Shown here: one piece after another, positions 26,476-39,180 of the stretch
Layout: each line of letters begins with the position of its first letter
Position numbering within the stretch: position 1 is the stretch's first letter
From: Vitreimonas flagellata
GTDB taxonomy: Bacteria > Pseudomonadota > Alphaproteobacteria > Caulobacterales > Aquidulcibacteraceae
NCBI RefSeq assembly: GCF_004634425.1
Contig: NZ_SBJL01000001.1
Coordinates: 97,001-161,000 of the forward strand
Reading direction: 5' to 3'
Length of the DNA stretch: 64,000 nucleotides
Position numbers and translations under genes: made by a program
The notes under the pieces: model-generated
Database searches by the model: none
What the model was told of the DNA's origin: nothing
What the model saw: the letters and a program-made list of their open reading frames with translations, nothing else

Positions 26476-28052
26476 ACGCCGAACGGGAGAATCTTCCAAA
26501 GGTTTGGCTTGAGCGTGGCGCCGCGGCGATGGCCGGCGCCATAGCGACTCTGGGGCATGCGCCGTTCCATGTCGTGGCCCTTTATGTGATCGCCATCGTT
26601 ATTCTCGTTCGGCTGCTCGATCGGGCAGCCCTTCGCCCGAAGCGCATCGCGGCGGCGTTCGCCCTAGGCTGGTGTTTCGCCATCGGGCACTTCGCCACCG
26701 GCCTTCATTGGATCTCTTCGGCGTTTCTCTATGATTTCGGCGTATGGGGACCGCTTTTCGGCGGCGCCGCTATCCTGCTTCTAGCCGCGCTGCTTGCGTG
26801 CTTTTGGGGCTTGGGCTCTGCGCTGGCGATGATGCTGTGGACCAGCGACATGCGCCGCGTGCCGATCTTTGCGGCGGCTGTCGCGTTGTCGGAATGGCTG
26901 CGCGGAAATGCCTTCACAGGATTTCCGTGGCTGTTGCCCGGTTATGTTTGGCCGCCCGGCGAACCGATGTCACAGCTCGCCTCTCTCGTGGGCGTCTATG
27001 GACTGTCGGCGCTCACGTTGCTGCTGGCGGCCTCGCCGGCTGTCCTCTTTGATGCCGGGATAAAGCCGTTACGGCGCCTCGCTCCCGTCCTCGCCGTCGC
27101 GCTGGTGTTTGCTCCCTCGTGGGCATGGGGCTGGCGGCGTCTCGCCGAGCCAACGCCTCGTGCTCTGGACCTGCCCGTCGTGCGCGTCGCCGATTCCGGT
27201 ATGAGCCAAGCTGACAAGTGGGCCGAACGGCCTGACCAGGAATGGCGCGTGGTGCAGCGTTACCTTGAAGCCAGCGGCTCGGCGAACGAGGCCGACATCG
27301 TCATCTGGCCGGAAGGCGCCATCCCGTCGGTGAATTCATACGCGCTCGAAAACGAAGCGCTCCTGGATGCGCTCGCCGCCGCCATGGGAGAGCGCGCGCT
27401 TGTGCTGGGGCTGACGCGCAGGGAGCCGCGGGGAGAGCGCTTCGTCCATTACAATTCTGCTGTCGTCATCAATGGCGCCAGCGGCGCGGCGGAAATCGTG
27501 GACATCTATGACAAGCATCGGCTCGTGCCGTTCGGCGAATACATCCCGTTCTGGCGGCTGGTCAGCGGTTTCAACATTGCGCCGCTGCAGCGGATCGGGG
27601 CGGGCTTCGAGCCGGGCGCGCGAGCGCCGCGGCGGATAATGCTCGCGAATGCGCCGGCCGCGACCATCCTCATCTGCTATGAGGCGATCTTTCCGGGCCT
27701 CGCGCCCGCTGGCGATGATCGGCCGGGCTGGATCATCTCGGTGACCAACGACGCTTGGTTTGGCAACGGGGTCGGCCCATCGCAACACTTCGCCATTGCG
27801 CGCTACCGTGCGATCGAAAGCGGATTGCCAATAGCAAGAGCCGCATCGGGCGGCGTTTCAGCGATTGTGGACCCGCAGGGACGCGTGATCGATGCAAATC
27901 GGGGCGCGGGTTACGCTGAAGCACGGCTTCCCGCACCGCTCCCCGTCACGGTCTATGCGCGTTTTGGGCTGGCGGCGAGCGCGTTGGTCGCTCTAGTGCT
28001 TGCGCTGCTGAGACTTGCTCTTCCAAGGCCTCACCGGCACGCATGTGGTTAA
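26472..28052 (+). CDS. lnt: Apolipoprotein N-acyltransferase
   Basis: 526-aa inner-membrane enzyme that adds the third acyl chain to lipoproteins. It starts at a GTG overlapping the previous stop (GTGA). About seven membrane helices precede a nitrilase-type domain. The catalytic triad is present: Glu in IWPEGAIPS (about 280), Lys in YDKHRLVPFGEY (about 348), Cys in ICYEAIFPG (about 402). Spacing fits E. coli Lnt. It is the last gene of the MerR operon that also contains lspA. Whether it is the cell's only lnt copy or a dedicated extra copy cannot be told here. Confidence 0.94.
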   Translation: MNAERENLPKVWLERGAAAMAGAIATLGHAPFHVVALYVIAIVILVRLLDRAALRPKRIAAAFALGWCFAIGHFATGLHWISSAFLYDFGVWGPLFGGAAILLLAALLACFWGLGSALAMMLWTSDMRRVPIFAAAVALSEWLRGNAFTGFPWLLPGYVWPPGEPMSQLASLVGVYGLSALTLLLAASPAVLFDAGIKPLRRLAPVLAVALVFAPSWAWGWRRLAEPTPRALDLPVVRVADSGMSQADKWAERPDQEWRVVQRYLEASGSANEADIVIWPEGAIPSVNSYALENEALLDALAAAMGERALVLGLTRREPRGERFVHYNSAVVINGASGAAEIVDIYDKHRLVPFGEYIPFWRLVSGFNIAPLQRIGAGFEPGARAPRRIMLANAPAATILICYEAIFPGLAPAGDDRPGWIISVTNDAWFGNGVGPSQHFAIARYRAIESGLPIARAASGGVSAIVDPQGRVIDANRGAGYAEARLPAPLPVTVYARFGLAASALVALVLALLRLALPRPHRHACG

Positions 28053-28267
28053 TTCGCTGCAACCAGGTGCGCCGCGTTGACGAATTAAAGAGCGTTGGAC
28101 CAGTATTGTGGAGTTCATGTGCCTGCTCTGGCGCACCCTAGTTTGAAGGGCGGCGACGGCGAGCGCTCGCGCACTGGTATGTTTGCCGATGTTTCCGCGG
28201 GAGGAAAACCTAGGGTCCGGCGGAGGCTTTACTCGAGGTCGCGCCTCCCAATTCGGGCGCGAGCGCG
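28053..28267. other. Intergenic DNA with long-looped inverted repeat
   Basis: No gene seen apart from the read-through of the broken gene at 28268-28555. An 8-bp inverted repeat TTAATTCG / CGAATTAA lies at 28049-28056 and 28081-28088, straddling the lnt stop. The 24-bp loop and lack of a T tract make it a weak terminator candidate. Confidence 0.35.
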
Positions 28268-28555
28268 CAGGCGGCTCGCACGGCGTGCCTGTACGCGCCA
28301 TGGCCGCGCGATTGCAGCGATCGCGCAACTCGATGTCGTTGGCGAAGCGCGATACTGAGCAAGCAATCGCCGGCAGTGATTGACGAGCGCCCGGATGCCA
28401 GGGTTCTGCCGCGGAGCGTGGCTCACGCCGCACGGATATCTCGCGATCTGGACCGCAGAAGGGGTCCGCGGAAAACCCGGATGGTTCGGTTTGTGGTGCG
28501 CCCAAGCAGGTTGGGCCGTCAGCATAACCGCCAGGGCGATGGCGTAAACGCGCAT
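28268..28555 (-). pseudogene. Broken member of the small secreted HHKPNH family
   Basis: The ATG at 28555 (after GGAGAACC) opens a signal peptide ending QPAWA, followed by HHKPNH and conserved Cys42 and Cys61, as in the intact genes at 39181 and 40488. The frame is then lost. The continuation NDIELRDRCNRAAMARTG, with Cys81 and Cys93 at family spacing, lies in another frame. One missing A near 28339-28343 (AAA reduced to AA) explains it. The repaired frame also lacks the family stop and runs on to 27993. It lies upstream of nothing obvious and is probably dead. Confidence 0.78.
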
Positions 28556-28638
28556 GATGGTTCTCCTCGTGGGCGAGGCAATGAAGCCCCCTTACCATTG
28601 GCTTCGGTGTCGAAGCCCGAGGAGATACGCGCGCGGCG

Positions 28639-29274
28639 TCACCATTTGAGGGCGCGGCCGATCACGAGCGCTCCCACCGCAGCGCAGAACAGGATCGCGG
28701 CGATGTACCAGCTCGCAACGTAGAGCGCGGAATCCATTGGACAGCAGTTTGCGTATGCTATGGCGGCGAGACTTCCTGACAAAGCGCCTATCGTTGCGCC
28801 GGCCAATGTCAGGCGCGTAGCGCCGAGGCCGCGCACGGCCACGAAAAGGGCGGCGGCGATGGGGATCGCGAGCAGCGGAATACGATAGAGGCATTCGGGA
28901 ACACCCCCGCCAAGCCATGAACTCATGCGCGCCTCCGCGGGGGTGACCAGAAACGCGGTGAACGCGATCGCCACGCTAGCTGCTGCAAACAAGATCGCAG
29001 GGAGCGCCGCATGGCGCGCGCGCGTATTGGGCCGCGCGAGTTCCAAGAGGAGCGGCGCGGCGGCGGCCGCGGCTGCAAGTCCAAATCCGACTTTCAGAAG
29101 AACCGCGACCAACGCGCTGTCGAAATCGGCGCGCACGCCGAACATGACGGTCATCAAGACGAGGGAGAGAAGGAGGCCGGCGCCTGCGGCGAACACGACG
29201 CGTCGTTCGACGACGCCGCGCCGGGCGGGCCCCGCGTCGCGCGCGAGCGCTTCGACCAATTGATCGGTCTTCAT
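28639..29274 (-). CDS. NrsF-like (DUF1109) membrane anti-sigma factor
   Basis: 211-aa inner-membrane protein with six helices. Conserved cysteines are at C128 (PECLYRIPLL) and C177-C178 (ANCCPMDSAL), close to the two cysteines that in Caulobacter NrsF sense chromium/cadmium stress and control SigF. The start is the ATG at 29274, overlapping the sigma stop (ATGA). Family knowledge: oxidation or metal binding at these residues frees the sigma. The assignment rests on the DUF1109 architecture plus the sigma partner. Confidence 0.88.
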   Translation of the reverse strand: MKTDQLVEALARDAGPARRGVVERRVVFAAGAGLLLSLVLMTVMFGVRADFDSALVAVLLKVGFGLAAAAAAAPLLLELARPNTRARHAALPAILFAAASVAIAFTAFLVTPAEARMSSWLGGGVPECLYRIPLLAIPIAAALFVAVRGLGATRLTLAGATIGALSGSLAAIAYANCCPMDSALYVASWYIAAILFCAAVGALVIGRALKW

Positions 29275-29819
29275 GAGGCTTCTTCCTTGACGAGGGCCAT
29301 CAACTTTCTGAGGCCACGATGGATGCTGATTTTGACGTCGGCCTCCGAAACGCCCATGCGCTGGGCCGCTTCCTTGGCGGTGCAATCCTCAAGTTTGACG
29401 AGGCGTATGGCTGTGCTTTGCTTCACCGGCAGATGCTTCAGCAAGGCGTCGATGTCGCGCGCTGGGTCGGCGGCGTCGGCAGCCTCCTCCGAGAAGAGGT
29501 CGGCGACATTGTCGACCGGTATGAATTCCCGCGACGCCGGCGTCCGGCGCAGATGATCGACCAGCTTATAGCGCGCGATTGCGTAAACCCACGCTGTGAT
29601 CGGGCGTCTCCGATCGTAGCTCTCGCGGTGAAGATGGATTGCAAGCAGGGTTTCTTGCACCAGATCCTCTGCCTGAGCAGGATCGTGGATCGCGAGCTTG
29701 CGGCGAAAAAAGGCGCGGAAGAGCCCCGTTAGGCTGTCGAGGAATTGCCGGTAGGCGCCGTTGTCGCCATCAAGGCCTCTCGCCATCAGATCGTGCAGTT
29801 TGGTTTCGTAGGCGCTCAC
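29271..29819 (-). CDS. ECF sigma factor (SigF-like, partner of NrsF)
   Basis: 182-aa sigma starting at a GTG at 29817-29819 (VSAYETKLHDLM), with GGGGGA upstream. Region 2 shows HDPAQAEDLVQETLLAIHLH and ITAWVYAIARYKLVDHLRR; region 4 shows LPVKQSTAIRLVKLEDCTAK then EAAQRMGVSEADVKISIHRG. Coupled to the nrsF-like gene. A longer frame to 30146 is rejected because its extra N-terminus has no sigma character. It is divergent from the large copper operon at 30202; whether it drives that operon is unknown. Confidence 0.9.
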   Translation of the reverse strand: MSAYETKLHDLMARGLDGDNGAYRQFLDSLTGLFRAFFRRKLAIHDPAQAEDLVQETLLAIHLHRESYDRRRPITAWVYAIARYKLVDHLRRTPASREFIPVDNVADLFSEEAADAADPARDIDALLKHLPVKQSTAIRLVKLEDCTAKEAAQRMGVSEADVKISIHRGLRKLMALVKEEAS

Positions 29820-30201
29820 GCGACTTGTTCCCCCTCTCGCGCGGGCTAGGCGGTCGCTGTGACCTTCGCCGGACGCAATTCTTATCGCACGCGCTGATCG
29901 CCGTCTCAGCCCGTCGCTACCCGCCGGCGTCCATCCAGGGTAGGGGGCGGGGAACGCGGCCCAGGTCAGAGTTGAAATGGCGGCCATTCCCCAATGGCTT
30001 CGAAAGCGCGGCGCAAATCGATACGGGCCGGGAATGAGAAATTCCCGGATGTCTGCGCCATTGCTTAGCTCGCGAGATGAAGGCGCGACCTGGCGCCGCG
30101 CCCGGGACGCCTCAATGATGAATCGCCTGCTCGCCGTATCGTTCACCGTCCTCGTTCCGAACCCCTTGGTAGCAAGCCCCGCTGGGTGTTCGGAGAGAGA
30201 G

Positions 30202-30495
30202 ATGAGCGTTGATGCTTCAGATCGTAACTCGGCGCAGGCGTCCTCCTGTCATGGCGAGCAGTCCGGCCGTTCGGGCAAACGGCCGAATAGGCTCTGGATC
30301 GTCGCGGGTGTCGCCGTTGGTGCGATCGCACTAGGCGTCGCCGTCGATCGGCAATGGCTCTCGCTTGGCGCACTGACGCCGCTCATCCTCTCACTTCCAT
30401 GCGCGATCTTGATGTTCATGTGCATGCGGGGGATGAACCGCAGCGCCGGCGCAGACAACAACGGCCAAAGCGACGACCGCTCCGCCCCGCGCTGA
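30202..30495 (+). CDS. Small membrane protein (DUF2933-like)
   Basis: 97-aa protein with two helices near the C-terminus (LWIVAGVAVGAIALGVAV and LTPLILSLPCAILMFMCMRG). The pattern of a Pro-Cys membrane segment followed by a Met/Arg-rich end resembles DUF2933 proteins of copper operons, but I cannot confirm it. I start at the ATG at 30202, which has a strong GGAGAGAG. An in-frame ATG at 30115 would add a hydrophobic, signal-like segment. First gene of the plus-strand copper block. Confidence 0.65.
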   Translation: MSVDASDRNSAQASSCHGEQSGRSGKRPNRLWIVAGVAVGAIALGVAVDRQWLSLGALTPLILSLPCAILMFMCMRGMNRSAGADNNGQSDDRSAPR

Positions 30496-30533
30496 ACGGC
30501 TGGTTCGAACCCTTCGAGCAACAGAGACATTTG

Positions 30534-30884
30534 ATGCGCAAGAGCATGACCATCTTCGCCACCATCGCCGCGGTCGCCGTCGCTCCGCTACCGGCCTTCG
30601 CCCATCACAACACCAGCCATTCCATTGCAGCAGGGAGCGCGGGGCAGCACCGCATGAGCGCAGCGCCTTGCGCAGCGCACGAAGGCGCCGGCGTTGTCAC
30701 GGCGGTCGGCGGCAACGAGATCACGCTCCGCCACGAGCCGATCGCGTCAATGAATTGGCCGGCGATGAACATGACGTTCCAGGCGCAATCACCGGCGTTG
30801 CTGGAGGGCCTGCGCGCTGGCGATCACGTCCGATTCCAGGAGAGTGGCTCCGGTCAAGTGATCGATCAGATTGTTAAGCAATGA
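30534..30884 (+). CDS. cusF: CusF-domain periplasmic copper-binding protein
   Basis: 116-aa protein with a signal peptide predicted to end PAFA, leaving a mature N-terminus of HHNTSH. The CusF domain starts at GAGVVTAVGGNEITLRHEP. It contains the copper site H..EPIASMNWPAMNM (His, Trp, two Met as in E. coli CusF), then GLRAGDHVRFQ. It passes Cu(I) or Ag(I) to the Cus pump. It is one of five CusF-type domains in the window, here placed ahead of cusCBA. Confidence 0.92.
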   Translation: MRKSMTIFATIAAVAVAPLPAFAHHNTSHSIAAGSAGQHRMSAAPCAAHEGAGVVTAVGGNEITLRHEPIASMNWPAMNMTFQAQSPALLEGLRAGDHVRFQESGSGQVIDQIVKQ

Positions 30885-30955
30885 TGTCGGCGGCGAAGGT
30901 CACCATGGGTGCTCGCGTTGACGTCTTGTCGACCAATCTGCACTATCTTAATCCC

Positions 30956-31300
30956 ATGCGTCGGGTCTGGATCACCATCCTTGTTGCGTTCGCCTTGACG
31001 GCGAGCGGCGTGGCCAATGCGATGGCTGCGCAGGACTGCCCCATGCAATCGGCGGCGGGTGCGGCGGTGCATGATTGCTGCCCCGAGAACCAACAGCCGT
31101 CCAAGCCGGACCAAGATCAGCACGATATGGACGGCTGCCTGATGGGCATGGCTTGTCGCGCTGGTCCAGTCGCTGGGCCTTTCGTTGCGCCGGTTCGCCT
31201 GCCGATTGCTGTGATCTCGGTTTCAGAGCCGATCATCAGCGAGCCAGCTGCGCCAAGCGGCCCGCTCCAACAACTCTTCCGACCACCGCGAACCACCTGA
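30956..31300 (+). CDS. Small secreted Cys/Met-rich protein
   Basis: 114-aa protein with a signal peptide (MRRVWITILVAFALTASGVA). The mature N-terminal half carries QDCPMQSA, HDCCPENQQ and MDGCLMGMACR, a cluster of Cys, Met and His. The C-terminal half is Pro-rich without motif. The start is the ATG at 30956; the frame is open upstream to 30881. Position between cusF and cusC suggests periplasmic copper handling. Similar in style to the genes at 18850 and 40097. Confidence 0.7.
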   Translation: MRRVWITILVAFALTASGVANAMAAQDCPMQSAAGAAVHDCCPENQQPSKPDQDQHDMDGCLMGMACRAGPVAGPFVAPVRLPIAVISVSEPIISEPAAPSGPLQQLFRPPRTT

Positions 31301-31369
31301 CACCGGATTAACGTGCTCGCGCGGATAGCGCGCGCGCGTGGGCCTGTCCCATTTTCCTTGGAGTCAGAC

Positions 31370-32611
31370 ATGCGCAAGGCATGGCTTTTCATCTGCGCGA
31401 TCGGCTTATCGCCGGCGTACGGACAAGACCTGAGCTTCTCCGATGCGGTCGCCCAGGCGAGCGTCGAGGGCCCGACCATTGAGGCGGGTGAGGCCCGCGT
31501 TGAAGCAGCGCGGCGCGAGCGGCGTGCGGCCGGCAGATTGCCCGATCCAGAACTCGTACTCGCCTACGACAACGTCCCCATCACCGGTCCCGATCGGTTG
31601 CGTCTCAATCGCGACGAGATGACGATGAGCCGCGTCGGCATCATGCAGGAGATGCCGAGCGGCGCCGAAAGGGGCGCTCAGCGCGCTGTCGCCGACGCCA
31701 ACATAGAACGTGCCAATGCTGGCCTCGACATTGCGCGGCTGGAAGCACGGCTCGGCGCGGCGGATGCTTGGATCAAACTCTACTACGCAGAGCGCCGCCT
31801 GGCGGTGCTCGCCCGCTTGACGACGGAGGCCGGCGCTTCAGCGGAAGCTGCACGCGCTCGCCTGGCCGCAGGTGCTGCCGGCGTCGACGATGCGCTGGCC
31901 GCCGAAGTTGAGGCCGCGCGCGTCGAAGACCGCGAGGAGGAAGCGCGATCTGCGGTGGTGTCGGCTCGCGCGGGACTGAGGCGCTGGATCGGCGCCGCGG
32001 CGGACGAGCCCATCGCGGAAACAGCGCCCGCATTTGCGATCGATCCGGTTTTTTTGCGCGAGCATATTCGCCATCATCCCGCGCTTGCGGCGTTCGGCGC
32101 AGAGCGCGCCGGCGCCGAAGCGGACCTTCGCCGTGCACGCGCAGAGCGTTGGCCGGATTGGTCCTGGGAAGTCTCCTATGGGCGCCGCTCCCCCGAACTC
32201 GAAGACATGGCCTCGGTCGAATTGCGTGTTGGCCTGCCGCTGCTCCAGCCCTGGCGGCAGGGACCGGTCATCGATGCGCGCCGCGCCGAGGTGCGACGCG
32301 TCGGCGCCGAACGCGCCGCGGTCGAGCGCGAACATCTGGCCATGCTCGAGGCGGGCTTGGCCGAGTACGAGGCCGCTGCCGCCAACCTCGCGCGCGCTCG
32401 CGGCACGCGCCTGCCGCGCGCACGCCAGCGCGCCGAAGCGGCCGTCGCCGCCTATGGCGCCGGAACCTCGACGATCGCCACGCTCATCTTGGCGCGCGGT
32501 CAGGCTCTCGAAGCCGAGATGGACGTTATCGATCTTGAGGAGCGCGTAGCGGCCTTGGGGGCCGCGCTCACGTTGCAATATTCGGGGCAATATTCTGGAG
32601 CCCAGCCATGA
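31370..32611 (+). CDS. cusC: CusC-type outer-membrane efflux channel
   Basis: 413-aa TolC-family protein. The start at 31370 gives a signal peptide (MRKAWLFICAIGLSPAYGQD), preceded by TTGGAG. OEP-domain helices are recognisable (EAGEARVEAARRERRAAGRL, AGTSTIATLILARGQALEAE). It lacks an obvious lipobox. Its stop overlaps the start of the adaptor gene by 4 bp, so it forms the exit duct of the adjacent copper pump. Confidence 0.9.
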   Translation: MRKAWLFICAIGLSPAYGQDLSFSDAVAQASVEGPTIEAGEARVEAARRERRAAGRLPDPELVLAYDNVPITGPDRLRLNRDEMTMSRVGIMQEMPSGAERGAQRAVADANIERANAGLDIARLEARLGAADAWIKLYYAERRLAVLARLTTEAGASAEAARARLAAGAAGVDDALAAEVEAARVEDREEEARSAVVSARAGLRRWIGAAADEPIAETAPAFAIDPVFLREHIRHHPALAAFGAERAGAEADLRRARAERWPDWSWEVSYGRRSPELEDMASVELRVGLPLLQPWRQGPVIDARRAEVRRVGAERAAVEREHLAMLEAGLAEYEAAAANLARARGTRLPRARQRAEAAVAAYGAGTSTIATLILARGQALEAEMDVIDLEERVAALGAALTLQYSGQYSGAQP

Positions 32612-34082
32612 GCGAAGAGGCCAAACCCCGCGTCCCACGCATCGCGCTTGTTGCGGCCGGCGTCGTTATCGTTGCTCTCGTCGCCGCAGGCGGCGGCTAT
32701 TGGGCTGGAACCCAGCGCGACGGCGGAGCCGCTTCGAGCGCAGAATCGGGGCGTCCTATTCTCTATTGGTACGATCCGATGATCCCCAACGAACGCTATC
32801 CGGGGCCGGGCAGATCGTCCATGAACATGGAGCTTATTCCACGCTACGCGGATGAAGCGTCCTCGGAGGCTGGCGTGCGCATTGATCCTGGCGTGGCGCA
32901 AAATCTCGGCGTGCGCCTCGCCACCGTCGAGCGCGCCTCGCTCGCGCGATCCGTCACGGCTGCCGGCGTCATCTCCTTCAACGAGCGCAACGTCGCCATC
33001 GTGCAAGCGCGCGCGAGCGGCTTCGTCGAACGCGCGCATGCACGCGCCGTCGGTGACGTCGTGCGCACCGGCGCGCCCATCGTCGACATCCGCGTGCCGG
33101 AATGGACCGCTGCGCAGGCGGAGTATCTCGCGGTTAGAGGCATGGGCGGCGATATCGCGCAAGCTGCGCGCAGGCGTCTCGCCATGCTCGGCATGCCAGC
33201 CTCGCTGATCGAGCGCGTTGAGCGAGAGGGCGCGCCTCGCCCGGTCTTTACGGTGACCGCACCAATCACCGGAGCGGTTACCTCGCTCGATGTGCGCCAG
33301 GGCATGACCGTCATGCAGGGCGCGCCGCTCGCCACCATCAGCGGATTGTCACCGGTTTGGCTCGTTGTCTCCGTGCCGCAAGGCGATGCGGCCGCAGCGC
33401 AACCAGGGGGGCGTGCGACGGCTAGGCTGGCCGCTTATCCCGGCGAAACTTTTTCCGGGCGCATTGAGAATGTGCTCCCGGCCGCAAACCCGGCGACGCG
33501 CACCATCGAGGTGCGCATCGCGCTCGCAAATCGTGACGGGCGGTTGCGGCCCGGCATGACGGCGGACGTTGAGATCGAAGCTGCAAACGCCCGCCCGGTG
33601 CTTGTCGTGCCGATGGAAGCAGTCATTCGGACGGGAACGCGCACGATGGTGATCGTCGCCAATGAAGGCGGCTATGCGCCGACAGAAGTCGCGCTCGGAC
33701 GCCAGAGCGGCGACGTGGTCGAAATACGCACCGGCCTCAACGAAGGACAGCGCGTCGTTGCCTCTGGCCAGTTCTTGATCGACTCCGAGGCGAACCTGTC
33801 GGGCGTCTTGGAACGCCTCCAAGCGTCAAGCGAAAGAGGAGATGAGCAACCGGCTTCGTTCCACACCGCATCGGGGCGCGTCACGGCCCTCACGAACACG
33901 AGCGTTACGATCGCGCACGGCGCAGTCGCTAGCCTCGGTTGGCCGGCCATGTCGATGCAGTTCACCTTGGCGCGACCCGAACTTGCGAGAGACCTTCGCG
34001 TGGGTGACCAGGTGGCGTTCCGCTTCCGGCAAAGCGGCGAGGCCTACGTCGTTGACGAGATCAGCAAGACCGGGGCGCCGCA

Positions 34083-34086
<4 letters not shown>
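32608..34086 (+). CDS. cusB: CusB-type adaptor with heavy-metal-binding domain and fused CusF domain
   Basis: 492-aa periplasmic adaptor. In order: an N-terminal membrane anchor (about 12-34); a heavy-metal-binding segment (about 50-80, [17 protein letters not shown] with SSMNMELIP); the HlyD/CusB core (about 90-400); and a C-terminal CusF domain (about 415-490, [16 protein letters not shown] and [11 protein letters not shown]). The fusion would tether a copper chaperone directly to the pump. It overlaps cusC and cusA by 4 bp each. Confidence 0.93.
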
Positions 34087-37264
<3,178 letters not shown>

Positions 37265-37268
<4 letters not shown>

Positions 37269-37633
37269 AGGGAAAAATCTTTGCGGTGGTTGCTGCGGCA
37301 TCGCTGGCCTTGGCCGTAGCTGCCTGTTCGCCGCCAAGTTCTTCAACGGGCCAAGCGCCCGCTGCGGAAGAGAAGATGAGCGAGATGCCGGCGCCGGCGC
37401 AAGCGAGCGGCCCGATACGCTCCACCGGCGTGGTGACCCAGGTCGATGCTGCCGCGGGCACGATCACCTTCAATCACGAAGCCATTCCGGCGATCAGCTG
37501 GCCGGCGATGACCATGCAATTCCAGGCGGAGGATCCAGCGATCCTGCAGGGCATAGCCGTCGGAGATAATGTGATGTTCGAGGTCAAGAGCGCAACGGAA
37601 ACGGGCGTCGTCACCATGGTCCAGCAGCAGTGA
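37265..37633 (+). CDS. CusF-domain lipoprotein
   Basis: 122-aa lipoprotein (lipobox AVAACSPP, Cys21) with a flexible linker, then a CusF domain: [20 protein letters not shown] and [15 protein letters not shown] with the copper-site His, Trp and two Met, then [12 protein letters not shown]. Its start overlaps the cusA stop. As a lipid-anchored chaperone it would depend on the lspA/lnt pathway encoded in this window. Confidence 0.92.
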
Positions 37634-37697
37634 CCGGTCGGCCGCCGTCTGCGCGGTGCAGGCGGCGGCGTTGCTCGAACCGGAGGAGATTGCTCAA

Positions 37698-38186
37698 GTG
37701 AACAAGCTCACATGGAACCGGCGGCTGTGGCTGCTTGGCTCGGCTGGCGTTGGCTCAGCGATGCTCTTCGGCGTTTCAGGCCATGCTCAGCAGCAGGCGC
37801 CAGTCTATGATCTGCGCGTGAGCCGCGACGCGGGTTGCGGCTGCTGTCATGCTTGGGCTGAAGCGATGCGGAGATCGGGCTCGTTCCGCACGAGCTTGAC
37901 CGACGAGCCCGACATGGCGGCGCTGAAGCGTCGTCTCGGCGTGCCGGACGATTTAACCTCCTGTCATACAGGCGTGGTCGAAGGCTATGTGATCGAAGGC
38001 CACGTGCCCGTCGGGGACGTGTTACGGCTTCTACGCGAACGGCCGGCCAATGTTCGTGGTCTGGCGGTTCCGGGCATGCCGCGCGGTTCGCCGGGGATGG
38101 AGACGCCCGACGGTGCCCGCGATCGCTTTGTCGTTTTTGCATTCGAGCGCAACGGCGCGCGGCGTGCTTTCGCCACTCACGGCTGA
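37698..38186 (+). CDS. DUF411 metal-binding protein
   Basis: 162-aa exported protein. The start is a GTG at 37698 behind GGAGGAG; another GTG at 37656 lacks such a site. After the signal region the DUF411 core shows SRDAGCGCCHAWAEAMRRSG, DDLTSCHTGVVEGYVIEGHV and GMPRGSPGMETPDG, with conserved Cys and His. Family members occur in copper islands. A paralogue lies at 57803. It lies between the CusF lipoprotein and copB. Confidence 0.9.
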   Translation: MNKLTWNRRLWLLGSAGVGSAMLFGVSGHAQQQAPVYDLRVSRDAGCGCCHAWAEAMRRSGSFRTSLTDEPDMAALKRRLGVPDDLTSCHTGVVEGYVIEGHVPVGDVLRLLRERPANVRGLAVPGMPRGSPGMETPDGARDRFVVFAFERNGARRAFATHG

Positions 38187-38202
38187 AAGGGCCGGTATTG
38201 TC

Positions 38203-38955
38203 ATGAAGATCGAACACGCCGTGCTGGCCGGCGCGATCTGGACCATGAGCGCGTCCGCCGCAGCACAGGCGCCGCCTGAACCGGAAGCGCCGGTCGAAGC
38301 AGAAGCGCCGACCGAGACAAGCGATAGTGGGATCTATGCGAACGGCGCGCTCGATCAGTTTGAGTTCGGCTTTGGGCAGGACGAGGAGTTTCGCTGGGAG
38401 GGTGAGGTCTGGGCGGGAAGCTTCAAGCACAGACTGTGGCTCCGAAGCGAAGGGCGGATCGACAGCGAGGGCGACGTGCGCAACGGCCGTCTCGACGTGC
38501 TTTACGATCATCCGATCAGCGCCTTCTTCGACATTCAGGCGGGCCTGCGCTACGACCTCGATACTCTGCCGGGGCGCACATGGGCCGCGTTCGGCGTCGA
38601 GGGCCACGTTCCTCATCTCTTCAAAGGTTGGGCCACGGCTTACGTGGGCGAGGAGGGTCGCGCCGCGCTGGCGCTGCGTGCGTCCTATGATCGCCTGCTC
38701 GCCGAAAGGCTCACGCTGCAGCCCGAAATCAAGCTCAACTTCTATTCCGAGGATGATCCGGAGCGGCGCATCGGCTCGGGTCTCTCCGACATCAACGCGG
38801 AGCTTCGTCTGCGATATGAACTCACGGATCGCGCGGCGCCCTATATCGGCGTCGGTTATCGGCGAAGGTTCGGCGACACTGCCGATTTCGCACGCGCCGC
38901 TGGCGAACGCGCAGAGGACACTCGCCTAGTAATAGGCGTAAGCAGCTGGTTTTGA
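38203..38955 (+). CDS. copB: Copper resistance protein CopB (outer membrane), short form
   Basis: 250-aa protein: signal peptide (about 1-22), a short acidic/Pro linker, then the CopB barrel (EFRWEGEVWAGSFKHRLWLR, DIQAGLRYDLDTLPGRTW, ending LVIGVSSWF with terminal Phe). It lacks the Met/His-rich N-terminal repeats present in the paralogue at 50358-51536. CopB binds or exports copper at the outer membrane; the mechanism is not settled. Confidence 0.9.
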   Translation: MKIEHAVLAGAIWTMSASAAAQAPPEPEAPVEAEAPTETSDSGIYANGALDQFEFGFGQDEEFRWEGEVWAGSFKHRLWLRSEGRIDSEGDVRNGRLDVLYDHPISAFFDIQAGLRYDLDTLPGRTWAAFGVEGHVPHLFKGWATAYVGEEGRAALALRASYDRLLAERLTLQPEIKLNFYSEDDPERRIGSGLSDINAELRLRYELTDRAAPYIGVGYRRRFGDTADFARAAGERAEDTRLVIGVSSWF

Positions 38956-39180
38956 GGCGCGATATCCAGCGTCGCACGTCAGCTGTTTCGCGCCGCTCGA
39001 ATTCGCAGGTGCAAGAGGCGCCTGTTCGAGCGACGCGTGGAGATGATGCTCCCCTCTCGATCGCGAGGAATCCGCCTTCACCATGTATCGTTCGAACGCG
39101 AGGTCGCGAAGTCATCTCTAGGAACGTCAGGTCGGCCAAAAGGCGTCGCCTCGGCTGCTTGACCAGTTGGAGTTTGGACG

